Of a DNA stretch of 64,000 nt, positions 33,009 to 43,278 are shown one piece after another. This DNA comes from Oscillospiraceae bacterium (GTDB taxonomy: Bacteria > Bacillota > Clostridia > Oscillospirales > Ruminococcaceae). Both the position numbers and the translations under genes were made by a program. The notes under the pieces were generated by a model that worked only from the letters and a program-made list of their open reading frames with translations, was not told the origin of the DNA and searched no databases. Where the stretch lies: assembly GCA_025757845.1 (NCBI GenBank), contig CP107211.1, positions 868,001-932,000 on the forward strand, read 5' to 3'. How positions within the stretch are numbered: position 1 is the first letter of the stretch; every line of letters starts with the position of its first letter.

Positions 33009-34722
33009 GATTTTAAAGGCTTATCTGCACTGTGCCCGTACCCCGGCTGAGGACGCCGTGGAGCGCATCCGCACCCAGCTGAAAAAGCAGTACGGTGCCG
33101 CTGAGGTGGAGCTGACCGTCAGCGTGGAGCCGGACCTGATCTCCGGCTATGTGCTGCAGGTGGGCGACCGTGTGTTCGACAACTCCGGCAAGAGCGCTCT
33201 GGCCGCCATTACGGCGGATGCGCCCAGTCTGGCTGTGATGCAGACCCGTGTGGAGGACTACAAGCCCGCCGCCACGACCGCAGAGGGCGGCACCGTGATC
33301 TCCGCAGCCGACGGCGTTGTGAACGTCAAGGGCATGGATCAGGCCGTTTACGGCGAGATCGTCACCTTTGACAACGGTGCAAAGGGCATGGTGGAAAGCG
33401 TGGAGCCCGATCATCTGGGCATCATGCTGTTTGACAAGATCGAGGAAGTGGGCGTGGGCACTCTGGTGACCCGCAGCGGCAAGCGCGCCGGCATCCCGGT
33501 GGGCGACGGCTTCCTGGGCCGCGTCATCAGCCCCCTGGGCGAGCCCATCGACGGCAAGGGCCCCATTGAGGCAGAGGGCTACAACCCCATCGAGAAGCAG
33601 GCCCCCGGCATCCTGGAGCGTCAGAGCGTGGACACCCCGCTGCACACCGGCATTCTGGCCATCGACTCCATGTTCCCCATCGGCCGCGGCCAGCGTGAGC
33701 TGATCATCGGCGACCGCCAGACCGGCAAGACCTCCATTGCAACCGACGCCATCCTGAACCAGAAGGACAAGGATGTGCTGTGCATCTATGTGGCCATCGG
33801 CCAGAAGGCTTCTTCCATCGCCCGCGTGGCAGGCGACCTGCAGAAGCACGGTGCCATGAGCTACACCACCATTGTGGCGGCTACCGCGTCCGACTCGGCA
33901 CCGCTGCAGTACATCGCCCCTTATGCCGGCACTGCGCTGGCCGAGTACTTCATGGGCAAGGGCAAGAGCGTGCTGATCGTGTACGACGATCTGTCCAAGC
34001 ATGCGGTGGCCTACCGTGCCATCTCGCTGCTGCTGCGCCGTTCTCCCGGCCGTGAAGCTTACCCCGGCGATGTGTTCTATCTGCACTCCCGTCTGCTGGA
34101 GCGCTCCTGCCGCATGCGTGATGACCTGGGCGGCGGTTCCATCACCGCACTGCCCATCGTCGAGACCCAGGCAGGTGACGTTTCCGCTTACATCCCCACC
34201 AACGTCATTTCCATCACCGATGGCCAGATCTTCCTGGAGAGCGCCCTGTTCAACGCCGGCAACCGCCCGGCTGTCAACGTGGGCCTGTCGGTGTCCCGTG
34301 TGGGCGGCGCAGCCCAGACCAAGGCCATGAAGAAGGCCAACGCCAACCTGCGTATCGAGCTGGCACAGTACAAGGACATGGAGTCCTTTGCCCAGTTCAG
34401 CTCCGATCTGGACGCCGAGACCCGCCGCCAGCTGGATCACGGCAAGGCCCTGATGGAGATGCTCAAGCAGCCGCTGTATCAGCCTAAGTCCGACGCAGAG
34501 CAGGTGGTCCTGCTCACGCTGGCTTCGCATGGCGTGCTCGACGAGATCCCCACGGCCGAGCTGCGCACCAAGACTTCCGCATTTGTGCGCCAGTTCCGCG
34601 CGGATGTGTCCGGCACGATGGACAAGATCACCGCCACCGGCAAGCTCGAACCCGATGAGGTCGATGCCATCCTGAACGCCTGGAAAGCATATGCGGGAGG
34701 CGACAGCCATGCCGTCCAGTAA
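32992..34722 (+). CDS. atpA: ATP synthase delta C-terminal domain fused to F1 subunit alpha
   Basis: The 576-residue product is about 70 residues longer than usual alpha. Residues 1 to about 75 resemble the C-terminal domain of the delta subunit (RIRTQLKKQYG, then VEPDLISGYVLQVGDRVFDNS). Residues from about 80 on are a complete alpha: beta-barrel with GGTVISAADGVVNVKG, Walker A GDRQTGKTS (240-248), and SVSRVGGAAQTKAMK with the arginine finger. No stand-alone atpH exists between atpF and atpA, and the delta N-terminal domain is missing. The start follows GGGGGAG. The peripheral stalk must therefore attach to F1 in an unusual way. Confidence 0.9.
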   Translation: MASASEILKAYLHCARTPAEDAVERIRTQLKKQYGAAEVELTVSVEPDLISGYVLQVGDRVFDNSGKSALAAITADAPSLAVMQTRVEDYKPAATTAEGGTVISAADGVVNVKGMDQAVYGEIVTFDNGAKGMVESVEPDHLGIMLFDKIEEVGVGTLVTRSGKRAGIPVGDGFLGRVISPLGEPIDGKGPIEAEGYNPIEKQAPGILERQSVDTPLHTGILAIDSMFPIGRGQRELIIGDRQTGKTSIATDAILNQKDKDVLCIYVAIGQKASSIARVAGDLQKHGAMSYTTIVAATASDSAPLQYIAPYAGTALAEYFMGKGKSVLIVYDDLSKHAVAYRAISLLLRRSPGREAYPGDVFYLHSRLLERSCRMRDDLGGGSITALPIVETQAGDVSAYIPTNVISITDGQIFLESALFNAGNRPAVNVGLSVSRVGGAAQTKAMKKANANLRIELAQYKDMESFAQFSSDLDAETRRQLDHGKALMEMLKQPLYQPKSDAEQVVLLTLASHGVLDEIPTAELRTKTSAFVRQFRADVSGTMDKITATGKLEPDEVDAILNAWKAYAGGDSHAVQ

Positions 34723-35593
34723 GCTGCTGAAAGAGCGCATTGAGAGCATTCAGGACACCATGAAGATCACGAACGCCATGTACCTGATCTCCTCGTCCAA
34801 GCTCCGCAAGGCGCGCAAGAATTACCAGAACGTTTCGCCCTACTTCAACCGCATGCGCGACACCATCTCCCGGGTGGTGCCTCATCTGCCGGAGGAGCCG
34901 GTGCACCCGTTCTTCCACGACCGTACCAACGAAAAGTCGAACCCCCGCCGCGCCTATCTGGTGCTGACGGCAGACAAGGGCATGGCCGGTGCATTCAACC
35001 AGAACATCCTCCGGTTCCTCAAGGAACACGCGGATGAGAACGACCGGTTCTATGTGATCGGTCAGGTGGGTTACCGCGCACTGTACCACAAGGACCCGCG
35101 TCTGGTGGAAGAGTTCCGCTACAGTGCCACCGCGCCCACCCTGCAGCGCGCCCGCGACATCACGGTGGACGCTATCGACGACTTCAAGTCCGGCAAGCTG
35201 GATGAGATCTACCTCGTCTACACCAGGATCGAGAACGCACTGACCAGCGAGCCCACCATGGTGCGTCTGCTGCCGCTGGACCGCGAGCATCTGCAGCCCG
35301 CCCCCAAGGGCTTTGGTGATCCCAGCGGCGAGGTGGAGATGTTCCCGGACGCCTGGACGGTGTTCGAGCAGACCGCGCCCATCTACATGCATGGCATGAT
35401 CTTTGGTGCCATGACCGAGAGCTACTGCGCCGAGCAGAGCGCCCGCATGACCGCCATGGATTCCGCCACCAAGAGCGCGAACGACATGATCCGCGATCTG
35501 CAGCTGGAGTACAACCGTACCCGTCAGGGCTCCATCACCCAGGAGATCACCGAGATCATCGGTGGTGCAGCTGCTGTGCAGAAGCGGGATTAA
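34709..35593 (+). CDS. atpG: ATP synthase F1 subunit gamma
   Basis: This 294-residue central rotor subunit has the N-terminal coiled-coil (LLKERIESIQDTMKITNAMYLISSSKLRKAR), the Rossmann-like domain (LVLTADKGMAGAFNQNI), and the C-terminal helix ending RQGSITQEITEIIGGAAAV. The start at 34709 follows GGGAGG and overlaps atpA by 14 nt. Confidence 0.94.
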   Translation: MPSSKLLKERIESIQDTMKITNAMYLISSSKLRKARKNYQNVSPYFNRMRDTISRVVPHLPEEPVHPFFHDRTNEKSNPRRAYLVLTADKGMAGAFNQNILRFLKEHADENDRFYVIGQVGYRALYHKDPRLVEEFRYSATAPTLQRARDITVDAIDDFKSGKLDEIYLVYTRIENALTSEPTMVRLLPLDREHLQPAPKGFGDPSGEVEMFPDAWTVFEQTAPIYMHGMIFGAMTESYCAEQSARMTAMDSATKSANDMIRDLQLEYNRTRQGSITQEITEIIGGAAAVQKRD

Positions 35594-35618
35594 AGAAAAG
35601 AACGAACTTATAATATAA

Positions 35619-37042
<1,424 letters not shown>

Positions 37043-37043
<1 letters not shown>

Positions 37044-37450
37044 TGAACAAGTTCATGCTGAATATCACGGCCTCCAGCGGTGAGTTCTATCAGGGCGACT
37101 GTGAGGACCTCGTGCTGCCCACCGGCGACGGTGTGTATGGCGTGCAGGCCGGGCACAACCCCGTGCTGGTGGCCATCCACATGGGCATCCTGCACTTTGA
37201 AGTGAACGGCGAAGCCCGCGACATTCTGGTGGGTGACGGCATTGCCGAGGTGACCCCCGCCTATGTGATGGTGCTGGTGGACAGCGCCGAGCGCCCGGAG
37301 GATATCGACAAGAACCGTGCCGAGGCGGCCCGCATCCGTGCGGAAGAGCGCCTGCAGCACCAGAAGAGCATGCATGAATATTATCAGAGCCAGATCGCAC
37401 TGCAGCGTGCCATGCAGCGTCTGCAGGCTGCATCCAAGTACAAGCGCTGA
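37043..37450 (+). CDS. atpC: ATP synthase F1 subunit epsilon
   Basis: This 135-residue protein has an N-terminal beta-sandwich (FMLNITASSGEFYQGDCEDLVLPTGDGVYGVQAGHNP) and a C-terminal helical hairpin. It overlaps atpD by one base and ends the operon before a terminator. Confidence 0.94.
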
Positions 37451-37465
37451 GACCTGATTCTGCAA

Positions 37466-37515
37466 AAACACCCGATTTTCTGGGGAATTTTCCCCGGAGA
37501 ACGGGTGTTTTTTTT
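37466..37515 (+). terminator. Terminator of the atp operon
   Basis: AACACCCG/CGGGTGTT, with an inner GGGGAA/TTCCCC stem, precedes a run of eight Ts. Confidence 0.87.
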
Positions 37516-37535
37516 GTTGTGCGGGGCCGGAGGTC

Positions 37536-37564
37536 TTGACAGAAAGTGCTCGATATGATATGAT
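37536..37564 (+). promoter_or_regulatory. Promoter of the SPFH gene
   Basis: TTGACA, a 17-nt spacer and TATGAT lie 49 nt before the start. Confidence 0.75.
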
Positions 37565-37613
37565 TTTGATATCACAAAGAAACACTTCCGACCCTGATAA
37601 GGAGGGACTTGTT

Positions 37614-38651
37614 ATGGAAGAGAAAATTTTGAATACCCGCAAAAACGGCATGGCGGTACTGCTGCTGACCCTGTTGGGCTATGTGGCATCCATTGCCCTG
37701 TTTATTTACAGCATCACCCTGCTGGATGCAGACCGGATGCTTCTGGGCTTGCCGCTGCTGATCTTGTCCATCGGGTATTGGATCGCAGGCATCTTCCTGT
37801 TCTGCGGCCTGAAGGTGCTCAAGCCCCAGGAAGCGCTGGTGCTCACCCTGTTCGGTGATTACATTGGCACCCTGAAGGGACAGGGCTTTTACTGGGTGAA
37901 CCCCTTCTGCACGGCCGTCAACCCGGCAGCCGGGACCCGGCTGAGCCAGAGCGGTGACGTGAGCAGCAAAGAAAACGGCATGGCTGCCATGTTTGGCCAG
38001 AGCGGCCAGAATGCCCAGGTCAGTGCCGAATCCATGAGCAGAAAGATCTCCCTGAAAATGATGACCCTCAACAACTCCCGGCAGAAGATCAACGACTGCC
38101 TGGGCAACCCGGTGGAGATCGGCATTGCGGTGATCTGGCGGGTCACCGATACCGCCAAGGCTGTGTTCAACGTAGACAACTACAAGGAATACCTCTCCCT
38201 GCAGTGCGACAGCGCCCTGCGCAACGTGGTGCGGGTGTACCCCTATGATGTGGCCCCCAATGTGGACACCACCGGAGACGGTGTGGCCGATGAGGGCAGC
38301 CTGCGCGGCTCCTCCGAGGTGGTGGCGGCCCGCATCCGCGACGAGATCCAGAAGAATGTGGCCGAAGCCGGCATCGAGGTGGTGGAAGCCCGCATCACCT
38401 ATCTGGCCTATGCGCCGGAGATCGCAGCGGTCATGCTGCAGCGCCAGCAGGCCAGTGCCATCATCGACGCCCGCAAGATGATCGTGGACGGTGCCGTGGG
38501 CATGGTGGAAATGGCACTGGACCGTCTGAACGAAAACAAGGTGGTAGAGCTGGATGACGAGCGCAAGGCAGCCATGGTGTCCAACCTGCTGGTGGTGCTG
38601 TGCGGCAACCGCGACGCCCAGCCCGTTGTGAACAGCGGCAGCCTGTATTGA
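37614..38651 (+). CDS. SPFH domain (stomatin/prohibitin-like) membrane protein
   Basis: This 345-residue protein has two N-terminal hydrophobic segments ([17 protein letters not shown] and [18 protein letters not shown]). The SPFH domain follows ([31 protein letters not shown]), with the downstream [26 protein letters not shown] helix region. Such proteins scaffold membrane microdomains and are often protease regulators. AAGGAGGG precedes the ATG. It overlaps the next small gene by one base. Confidence 0.88.
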   Translation: MEEKILNTRKNGMAVLLLTLLGYVASIALFIYSITLLDADRMLLGLPLLILSIGYWIAGIFLFCGLKVLKPQEALVLTLFGDYIGTLKGQGFYWVNPFCTAVNPAAGTRLSQSGDVSSKENGMAAMFGQSGQNAQVSAESMSRKISLKMMTLNNSRQKINDCLGNPVEIGIAVIWRVTDTAKAVFNVDNYKEYLSLQCDSALRNVVRVYPYDVAPNVDTTGDGVADEGSLRGSSEVVAARIRDEIQKNVAEAGIEVVEARITYLAYAPEIAAVMLQRQQASAIIDARKMIVDGAVGMVEMALDRLNENKVVELDDERKAAMVSNLLVVLCGNRDAQPVVNSGSLY

Positions 38652-38851
38652 TGGCCGAGCCCAAAAAGCAGGTGCCCCTGCGCCTGAACGCCAAACTCTA
38701 CGATGCCCTTGCTGCCTGGGCAGAGGATGATTTCCGCTCGGTGAACGGACAGATCGAATATCTGCTCACCGAGTGTGTGCGCCAGCGCAAGAAGAACGGG
38801 AAATATGTTTCAGATCAGATCGACGTACCGCCGGAACTGGACCTGAAATAA
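38651..38851 (+). CDS. Small ribbon-helix-helix (Arc-like) protein
   Basis: This 66-residue protein begins [20 protein letters not shown] and contains the RHH-like [15 protein letters not shown]. It starts in the TGATG overlap with the SPFH stop codon, so translation is coupled. It may bind DNA as an Arc-type dimer or act as an adaptor for the SPFH protein; neither is shown by the sequence. Confidence 0.8.
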   Translation: MAEPKKQVPLRLNAKLYDALAAWAEDDFRSVNGQIEYLLTECVRQRKKNGKYVSDQIDVPPELDLK

Positions 38852-38865
38852 AACAGACGAACAAG

Positions 38866-38900
38866 CCCCGGCTGTGGAAGGTAGTTTTCCATAGCCGGGG
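38866..38900 (+). terminator. Hairpin after the SPFH-RHH pair
   Basis: CCCCGGCT/AGCCGGGG with an inner GGAA/TTCC stem forms a stable hairpin, but the following sequence has few Ts, so termination may be weak. Confidence 0.5.
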
Positions 38901-38960
38901 CCGGTTGCGTTTATGTGACAGAAAAACATGAAAAAAACAGGAAAGATGAAATAAAATCTA

Positions 38961-38989
38961 TTGACAGTTGCGGAGTTGTGACGCATAAT
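38961..38989 (+). promoter_or_regulatory. Promoter of the LCP gene
   Basis: TTGACA, 17 nt and CATAAT lie 64 nt before the start. Confidence 0.65.
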
Positions 38990-39052
38990 AAATGAATGAG
39001 ATGCTCTGGAATCCCAGAGCGTTTCGGACCAAAGCAAGGAGCAGCGATCCCG

Positions 39053-40054
39053 TTGAAGGAACAAGAACAAAAAAACAAGACGGTTTTTCATGCTGCAGCA
39101 GCATTGCTGGCCGTTCTGGCGGTCGTGCTGGTACTGTACGGCGGGGGCCGCTGGCTGGAGAAACGGGCAGAAAAGCCGGAGACCCGCACCCAGCTGCCCC
39201 AGGCCGACCAGGAGACTGTGGAAGTGGACGGCGTGACCTACCGCAAAAAAAGCCGCCTGACCACGATTCTGGTCATGGGCGTGGACCACGACACTCAGGA
39301 CAGCTACGAGTACCGCAAGGCCGGCCAGGCCGACTTTCTGCGGTTGGTGGTACTGGATGACGCGGACAAGACGGTGCAGCAGCTGCAGATCGACCGCGAT
39401 ACCATGACCCCCGTGACGGTGCTGGGCTTGTTGGGTGACCGCTACGAGCCGGTGACCGAGCAGATCTGTCTGGGTTATGCCTTTGGCGATGGCCGCCAGA
39501 CCAGCTGCGAGGTGACCGTGGAAGCAGTGGGAAACCTGCTGGGCGGACAGACCATCGACCAGTATCTGGCCATGGGGCTGGACGGCATTTCCACCCTGAA
39601 CGATCTGGCAGGCGGTGTGACCGTGACGCTGGAGGATGATTTCTCCGCCATCGACCCGGCCATGACCAAGGGTGCGACCCTCACGCTGCAGGGCGAGCAG
39701 GCCGAGACCTATGTCCGCTCCCGCCGCAGTGTCGGTGTAGGCACCAACGAGGCCCGCATGGCGCGGCAGGAAAGCTACATCCGACAGCTGTCGGTGCAGC
39801 TGGATGAAAAACTGCAGAAGGATCAGAACTTTGCCGTGGACGCCTACGACGCCCTGCAGCCCTACCTGACCACCAGCATGGCCAAAGGTCAGCTGGTGAA
39901 CGAGGCCTGGGCGGCAAAGGACTACACCCGGCTGGACACCATCAAACCGGATGGCACCTATCAGGTCGGGGAGGATGGCTTCATGGAGTTTTACCCGGAG
40001 GCTGCCAGCCTGCAGCAGGCGGTGCTGCAATTGTTTTACGAAAAAGTTGAATAA
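39053..40054 (+). CDS. LytR-CpsA-Psr (LCP) family protein
   Basis: This protein of about 333 residues has one N-terminal transmembrane helix (AAALLAVLAVVLVLYGGG) and an extracellular LCP domain. Markers are LTTILVMGVDHDT, LRLVVLDDADKTVQQLQIDRDTM, the Arg/Asp phosphate-binding residues, and YVRSRRSVGVGTNEARMARQ. LCP enzymes attach teichoic acids or capsular polymers to peptidoglycan. TTG 39053 is chosen because AAGGAG lies 11 nt upstream; the open frame continues up without a ribosome site. Confidence 0.84.
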   Translation: MKEQEQKNKTVFHAAAALLAVLAVVLVLYGGGRWLEKRAEKPETRTQLPQADQETVEVDGVTYRKKSRLTTILVMGVDHDTQDSYEYRKAGQADFLRLVVLDDADKTVQQLQIDRDTMTPVTVLGLLGDRYEPVTEQICLGYAFGDGRQTSCEVTVEAVGNLLGGQTIDQYLAMGLDGISTLNDLAGGVTVTLEDDFSAIDPAMTKGATLTLQGEQAETYVRSRRSVGVGTNEARMARQESYIRQLSVQLDEKLQKDQNFAVDAYDALQPYLTTSMAKGQLVNEAWAAKDYTRLDTIKPDGTYQVGEDGFMEFYPEAASLQQAVLQLFYEKVE

Positions 40055-40127
40055 GCGTGCCCAAGACACGTTTAGGATAAAGACGCTCTCAAAGCCGAGA
40101 GAACTGGTCTGAAAGGGGTATATTTTT

Positions 40128-40733
40128 ATGAAAATGAAAAAGGTCGTTTGCGCCATGGTCTCCGCAGCTCTGCTGGTGAGCATGGCTGCCGCCACCGCTT
40201 TTGCTGTGGAGTCTGTGCCCAGCAAGACTGGCACCGATGCCGATGCAGGCAAGACCGAGGTCTCTGCTTCCGGTTCTGTCACCAGCGAGGGCCTGAAGGT
40301 GGAGGTCAAGACCACGGAGGACTCCAGTAAGGAAGAGACCCAGCTGAAGGGCGAGGGCGTGGAGAAGTACCTGACTGCAGAGGCTGTGGATGCAGCTGCG
40401 AAGATCCTGGGCACTGAGAAGGACGCCGTGACCGTCAGCGAGATCAAGGAGATCAAGGTCTCCGGCTACAAGACCGGCATGGACAAGATCACCGTCAAGG
40501 TCCCCATGGCAGCTCTGCCGGAGAGCGGCACCACCGTTGCCGTGATCATCCGTGTCAAGACCCCCAACGGCAAGATCGTCAACCTGCCTCTGGCCGGTGT
40601 GGTCGTGGAGGAGACCGTTGTGGTGAACGGTGTGGCCCGTAAGGTCCGTAAGGTCCAGCTGGAGTTGGATGCCACCACCATGATCAACCTGCAGGCAGGC
40701 AAGGCCTACATTGCAGCTGTGACCCGGAAGTAA
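40128..40733 (+). CDS. Exported protein of unknown function, 201 aa
   Basis: A clear signal peptide (MKMKKVVCAMVSAALLVSMA, cleavage after AFA) is followed by a Ser/Thr/Lys-rich segment. A compact beta-rich C-terminal domain then contains VKVPMAALPESGTTVAVIIRVKT and a Val/Arg/Lys-rich tail. I do not recognise a family. It has its own ribosome site (AAAGGGG) and terminator and lies between the LCP gene and the BY-kinase module, so a cell-surface role is a guess. Confidence 0.75.
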   Translation: MKMKKVVCAMVSAALLVSMAAATAFAVESVPSKTGTDADAGKTEVSASGSVTSEGLKVEVKTTEDSSKEETQLKGEGVEKYLTAEAVDAAAKILGTEKDAVTVSEIKEIKVSGYKTGMDKITVKVPMAALPESGTTVAVIIRVKTPNGKIVNLPLAGVVVEETVVVNGVARKVRKVQLELDATTMINLQAGKAYIAAVTRK

Positions 40734-40753
40734 AAACAGAACGACTTTGTCCT

Positions 40754-40792
40754 GCGGCGCTCTCTTCCGAAAAAGGGAACGCCGCATTTTTC
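40754..40792 (+). terminator. Terminator after the exported protein gene
   Basis: GCGGCG/CGCCGC, with an inner stem, precedes ATTTTTC. Confidence 0.7.
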
Positions 40793-40828
40793 ACGGAGAA
40801 AGCCAAGGGATTTTAAAGGAGCAACGAA

Positions 40829-41647
40829 GTGCAGCGAGATACTTTAACGCGGGAACCTTATCGTTCCGAGGTGCGGCCGCAGCAGGAAGAAGATACCATT
40901 GATCTTCTGGAACTTTGCATGGGCCTGCTGGACCACTGGAAGTTTATTGCGGCAGCCGCCGCAGCAGGAATGGTGCTGGCAGCACTCTATACCTTTTTGC
41001 TGGTGACCCCCCTCTACAAGGCCACCTCTACCATCTATGTGGTCAGCCGCAACGACTCGGTGCTGAACCTGTCGGATATTCAGATCGGCAGCGCCCTGAC
41101 CAGCGACTACATCAAGGTGTTTGAGATGTGGGAGGTGCACGAAAAGGTCATCAGTGCACTGGATCTGGACTATACCTATACCCAGATGGACAACATGCTC
41201 AGCGTGACCAATGCCAACGACACCCGTATGTTGGACATTACGGTGACCGATGCAGACCCCGAAGAGGCTGCAGCCATTGCCAATGAGTATGCTGAGGTGG
41301 GCGCAAGCTACATTGCGGAGAAGATGAAGACCGACGAGCCCACCATCATGTCCTCGGCCCGGGTACCGGCCAACCCCTTCAGCCCCAGCAAGTCCAAGAA
41401 CATCCTGCTGGGCTTCCTGGCAGGCTTTGTGCTGTCCTGCGGTGTTGTGGTGCTGCGGGTGCTGCTGGACGATACCTATAAATCCGCTGAGGAGATCCGC
41501 AAGTACACCGGCATGGTGGTGCTGGCCTCTGTGCCCATGGTGGGTGGCACCGAGCCCAAAAAGGGCAGCAACTTCCAGCGCCGCATGAAGCGCCTGAGCA
41601 AAGATATTTGCCGCCGTGTGGGCGGAAAGGCCGGGAGGAACGCATGA
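40829..41647 (+). CDS. Wzz/CpsC-type chain-length modulator of a BY-kinase
   Basis: This 272-residue protein has a cytoplasmic N-terminus, a first transmembrane helix (FIAAAAAAGMVLAALYTFLLV), and an extracellular Wzz domain (YKATSTIYVVSRND). A Pro-rich second helix region follows (PANPFSPSKSKNILLGFLAGFVLSCGVVVL). These proteins activate the partner tyrosine kinase. The start is GTG 40829 after AAAGGAG. It overlaps the kinase gene by 4 nt. Confidence 0.86.
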   Translation: MQRDTLTREPYRSEVRPQQEEDTIDLLELCMGLLDHWKFIAAAAAAGMVLAALYTFLLVTPLYKATSTIYVVSRNDSVLNLSDIQIGSALTSDYIKVFEMWEVHEKVISALDLDYTYTQMDNMLSVTNANDTRMLDITVTDADPEEAAAIANEYAEVGASYIAEKMKTDEPTIMSSARVPANPFSPSKSKNILLGFLAGFVLSCGVVVLRVLLDDTYKSAEEIRKYTGMVVLASVPMVGGTEPKKGSNFQRRMKRLSKDICRRVGGKAGRNA

Positions 41648-42384
41648 AACAGCTGAAGATCACAAAATTTCCGGAACTGGACTATGCAGGCAGCGAGGCC
41701 TTCAACACCCTGAGCACCAACCTGTCCTTTGCAGGTGAAACTGTAAAAAAGATCATGATCACCAGCTGCCACGCTTCGGAGGGCAAGAGCTATCTGTCCA
41801 TGAACCTGATGCGGACCCTGGCCCAGCGTGGCATGAAGGTGGCCCTGGTGGACGCCGACCTGCGCCGCAGCATGGTAAACGCCCAGTACGGCCTGCAGTT
41901 TGAGAACGGCCGCAACGACGACAAGGGCCTTTCCCACTTTTTGGCCGGCATGGTGGGCATGGAGGAGGTCATCTACCAGACCGACATCCCTGGTGCCCTG
42001 ATGGTTCCGGTGGGCCGGGATGTGCCCAACCCCCTGGCTCTGTTGAGCAACCATCACTTCAAGGACCTGCTGGACGCCCTGGCCCAGATGGTGGATTATG
42101 TGCTGGTGGACGCCGCCCCTGTGGGCGTGGTCATTGATGCTGCCGAGATCGCAAAATCCTGCGACGGCACCCTGATCGCTGTGCAGTACAACGATGTGCG
42201 CCGCCAGGAGCTGCTGGACGTCAAGCAGCAGATCGAGCAGAGCGGCTGCCCCATCCTGGGCACTGTGCTGAACCAGGTGGATTACGACAGCTACCTGAGC
42301 CGCAAGTATTACTACCGTACCTACGGCAAATATGGCTACTACAACCGGTACTATAAGCACAAGCACACGGCTGAAAAGAAATGA
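41644..42384 (+). CDS. Bacterial tyrosine kinase (CpsD/EpsB-like)
   Basis: This 246-residue BY-kinase has Walker A CHASEGKS (43-49) and Walker A' VALVDADLRRS (about 66-76). A C-terminal tyrosine cluster (YYYRTYGKYGYYNRYY) is the usual autophosphorylation site. It works with the upstream modulator and the downstream phosphatase. No glycosyltransferase or flippase genes follow. Confidence 0.88.
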   Translation: MKQLKITKFPELDYAGSEAFNTLSTNLSFAGETVKKIMITSCHASEGKSYLSMNLMRTLAQRGMKVALVDADLRRSMVNAQYGLQFENGRNDDKGLSHFLAGMVGMEEVIYQTDIPGALMVPVGRDVPNPLALLSNHHFKDLLDALAQMVDYVLVDAAPVGVVIDAAEIAKSCDGTLIAVQYNDVRRQELLDVKQQIEQSGCPILGTVLNQVDYDSYLSRKYYYRTYGKYGYYNRYYKHKHTAEKK

Positions 42385-43094
42385 GCGGCTTTACGGATTA
42401 TCACGCGCATTTCGTCTATGGTGTGGACGACGGTGCCCGCACGCGGGAAGAGATGTTTGCCATGCTGGATGCGGCGGCGGCGGATGGGGTCACCCGTCTG
42501 TTTGCCACCTCTCACAGCACGCCGGGCATGGAGCCCTTTCCGCTGGACGTGTATCAGCGGCATCTTGATTTTGCACGGGCTTACTGCGCCGAAAAGGGCT
42601 ACGACCTGATGCTGGAAAGCGGCTCGGAGCTGCTGTATACCCCGGCTGCGGCCTATGCGGCGGCCGAGCACAGCCTGGTCACGCTGGGCGGCACCGACTG
42701 GGTGCTGCTGGAGTTCGTGCCCGATGTGGCGGCGGCGGAAGTGGAAACGGCCCTGCGGCAGATCACCGGCAACGGCTACCGGGTGCTGCTGGCGCACATC
42801 GAGCGCTACCCCCGCCTTGCCCGCAGCGGTGCGCTGCCCCGCCTGAAGGAACAGTACGGCATCCGCTGTCAGGTCAATGCGGCCACGGTGCTGGAGGGCG
42901 GATTCTTTCAGCGCCGGAAGCTGGACCGCTGGCTGAAGGACGGCCTTGTGGACGCGATCTCCTCGGACGCACATAACTGCACTACCCGGGCCACCCGGAT
43001 GCAGGCGGCCTATGAGCGGCTGTGCGGCATGCTGGGACAGCCGGATGCGGATGCGCTGACTGGCAGAAACAATGCCTTGCTGCTAACTCCATAA
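42381..43094 (+). CDS. PHP-type tyrosine phosphatase (CpsB/YwqE-like)
   Basis: This 237-residue protein belongs to the PHP family of manganese-dependent phosphotyrosine phosphatases. It has DYHAHFVYGVDDGAR (metal His 8 and 10), GSELLYTP, LLEFVPD, LLAHIERYP and a late SSDAHNC motif. It overlaps the kinase gene by 4 nt and should dephosphorylate its tyrosine cluster. Confidence 0.88.
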   Translation: MSGFTDYHAHFVYGVDDGARTREEMFAMLDAAAADGVTRLFATSHSTPGMEPFPLDVYQRHLDFARAYCAEKGYDLMLESGSELLYTPAAAYAAAEHSLVTLGGTDWVLLEFVPDVAAAEVETALRQITGNGYRVLLAHIERYPRLARSGALPRLKEQYGIRCQVNAATVLEGGFFQRRKLDRWLKDGLVDAISSDAHNCTTRATRMQAAYERLCGMLGQPDADALTGRNNALLLTP

Positions 43095-43107
43095 AACAGT
43101 CAGAATT

Positions 43108-43190
43108 GCCATTCTCGGGTCGGATTTCTCGTCAAAGTGCCAAAAGCACGACGAGAGTTTCCGACGGGAATGGCTTTTTGGCTTTTTTTT
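43108..43190 (+). terminator. Long hairpin terminator after the phosphatase gene
   Basis: GCCATTC/GAATGGC and GGTCGGA/TCCGAC pair around an inner CTCGTC/GACGAG stem, followed by two T-runs (TTTTTGGCTTTTTTTT). Confidence 0.82.
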
Positions 43191-43202
43191 GCCCGAAAGA
43201 AC

Positions 43203-43231
43203 TTGCTTAAAGAACGTCTGCGTGATAAAAT
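43203..43231 (+). promoter_or_regulatory. Promoter of the atypical response regulator
   Basis: TTGCTT, a 17-nt spacer and TAAAAT lie 47 nt before the start codon. Confidence 0.6.
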
Positions 43232-43278
43232 CATAAGGAAAAGGGGAATTTGCTTACATATGTCAGGAGGTGATATGG

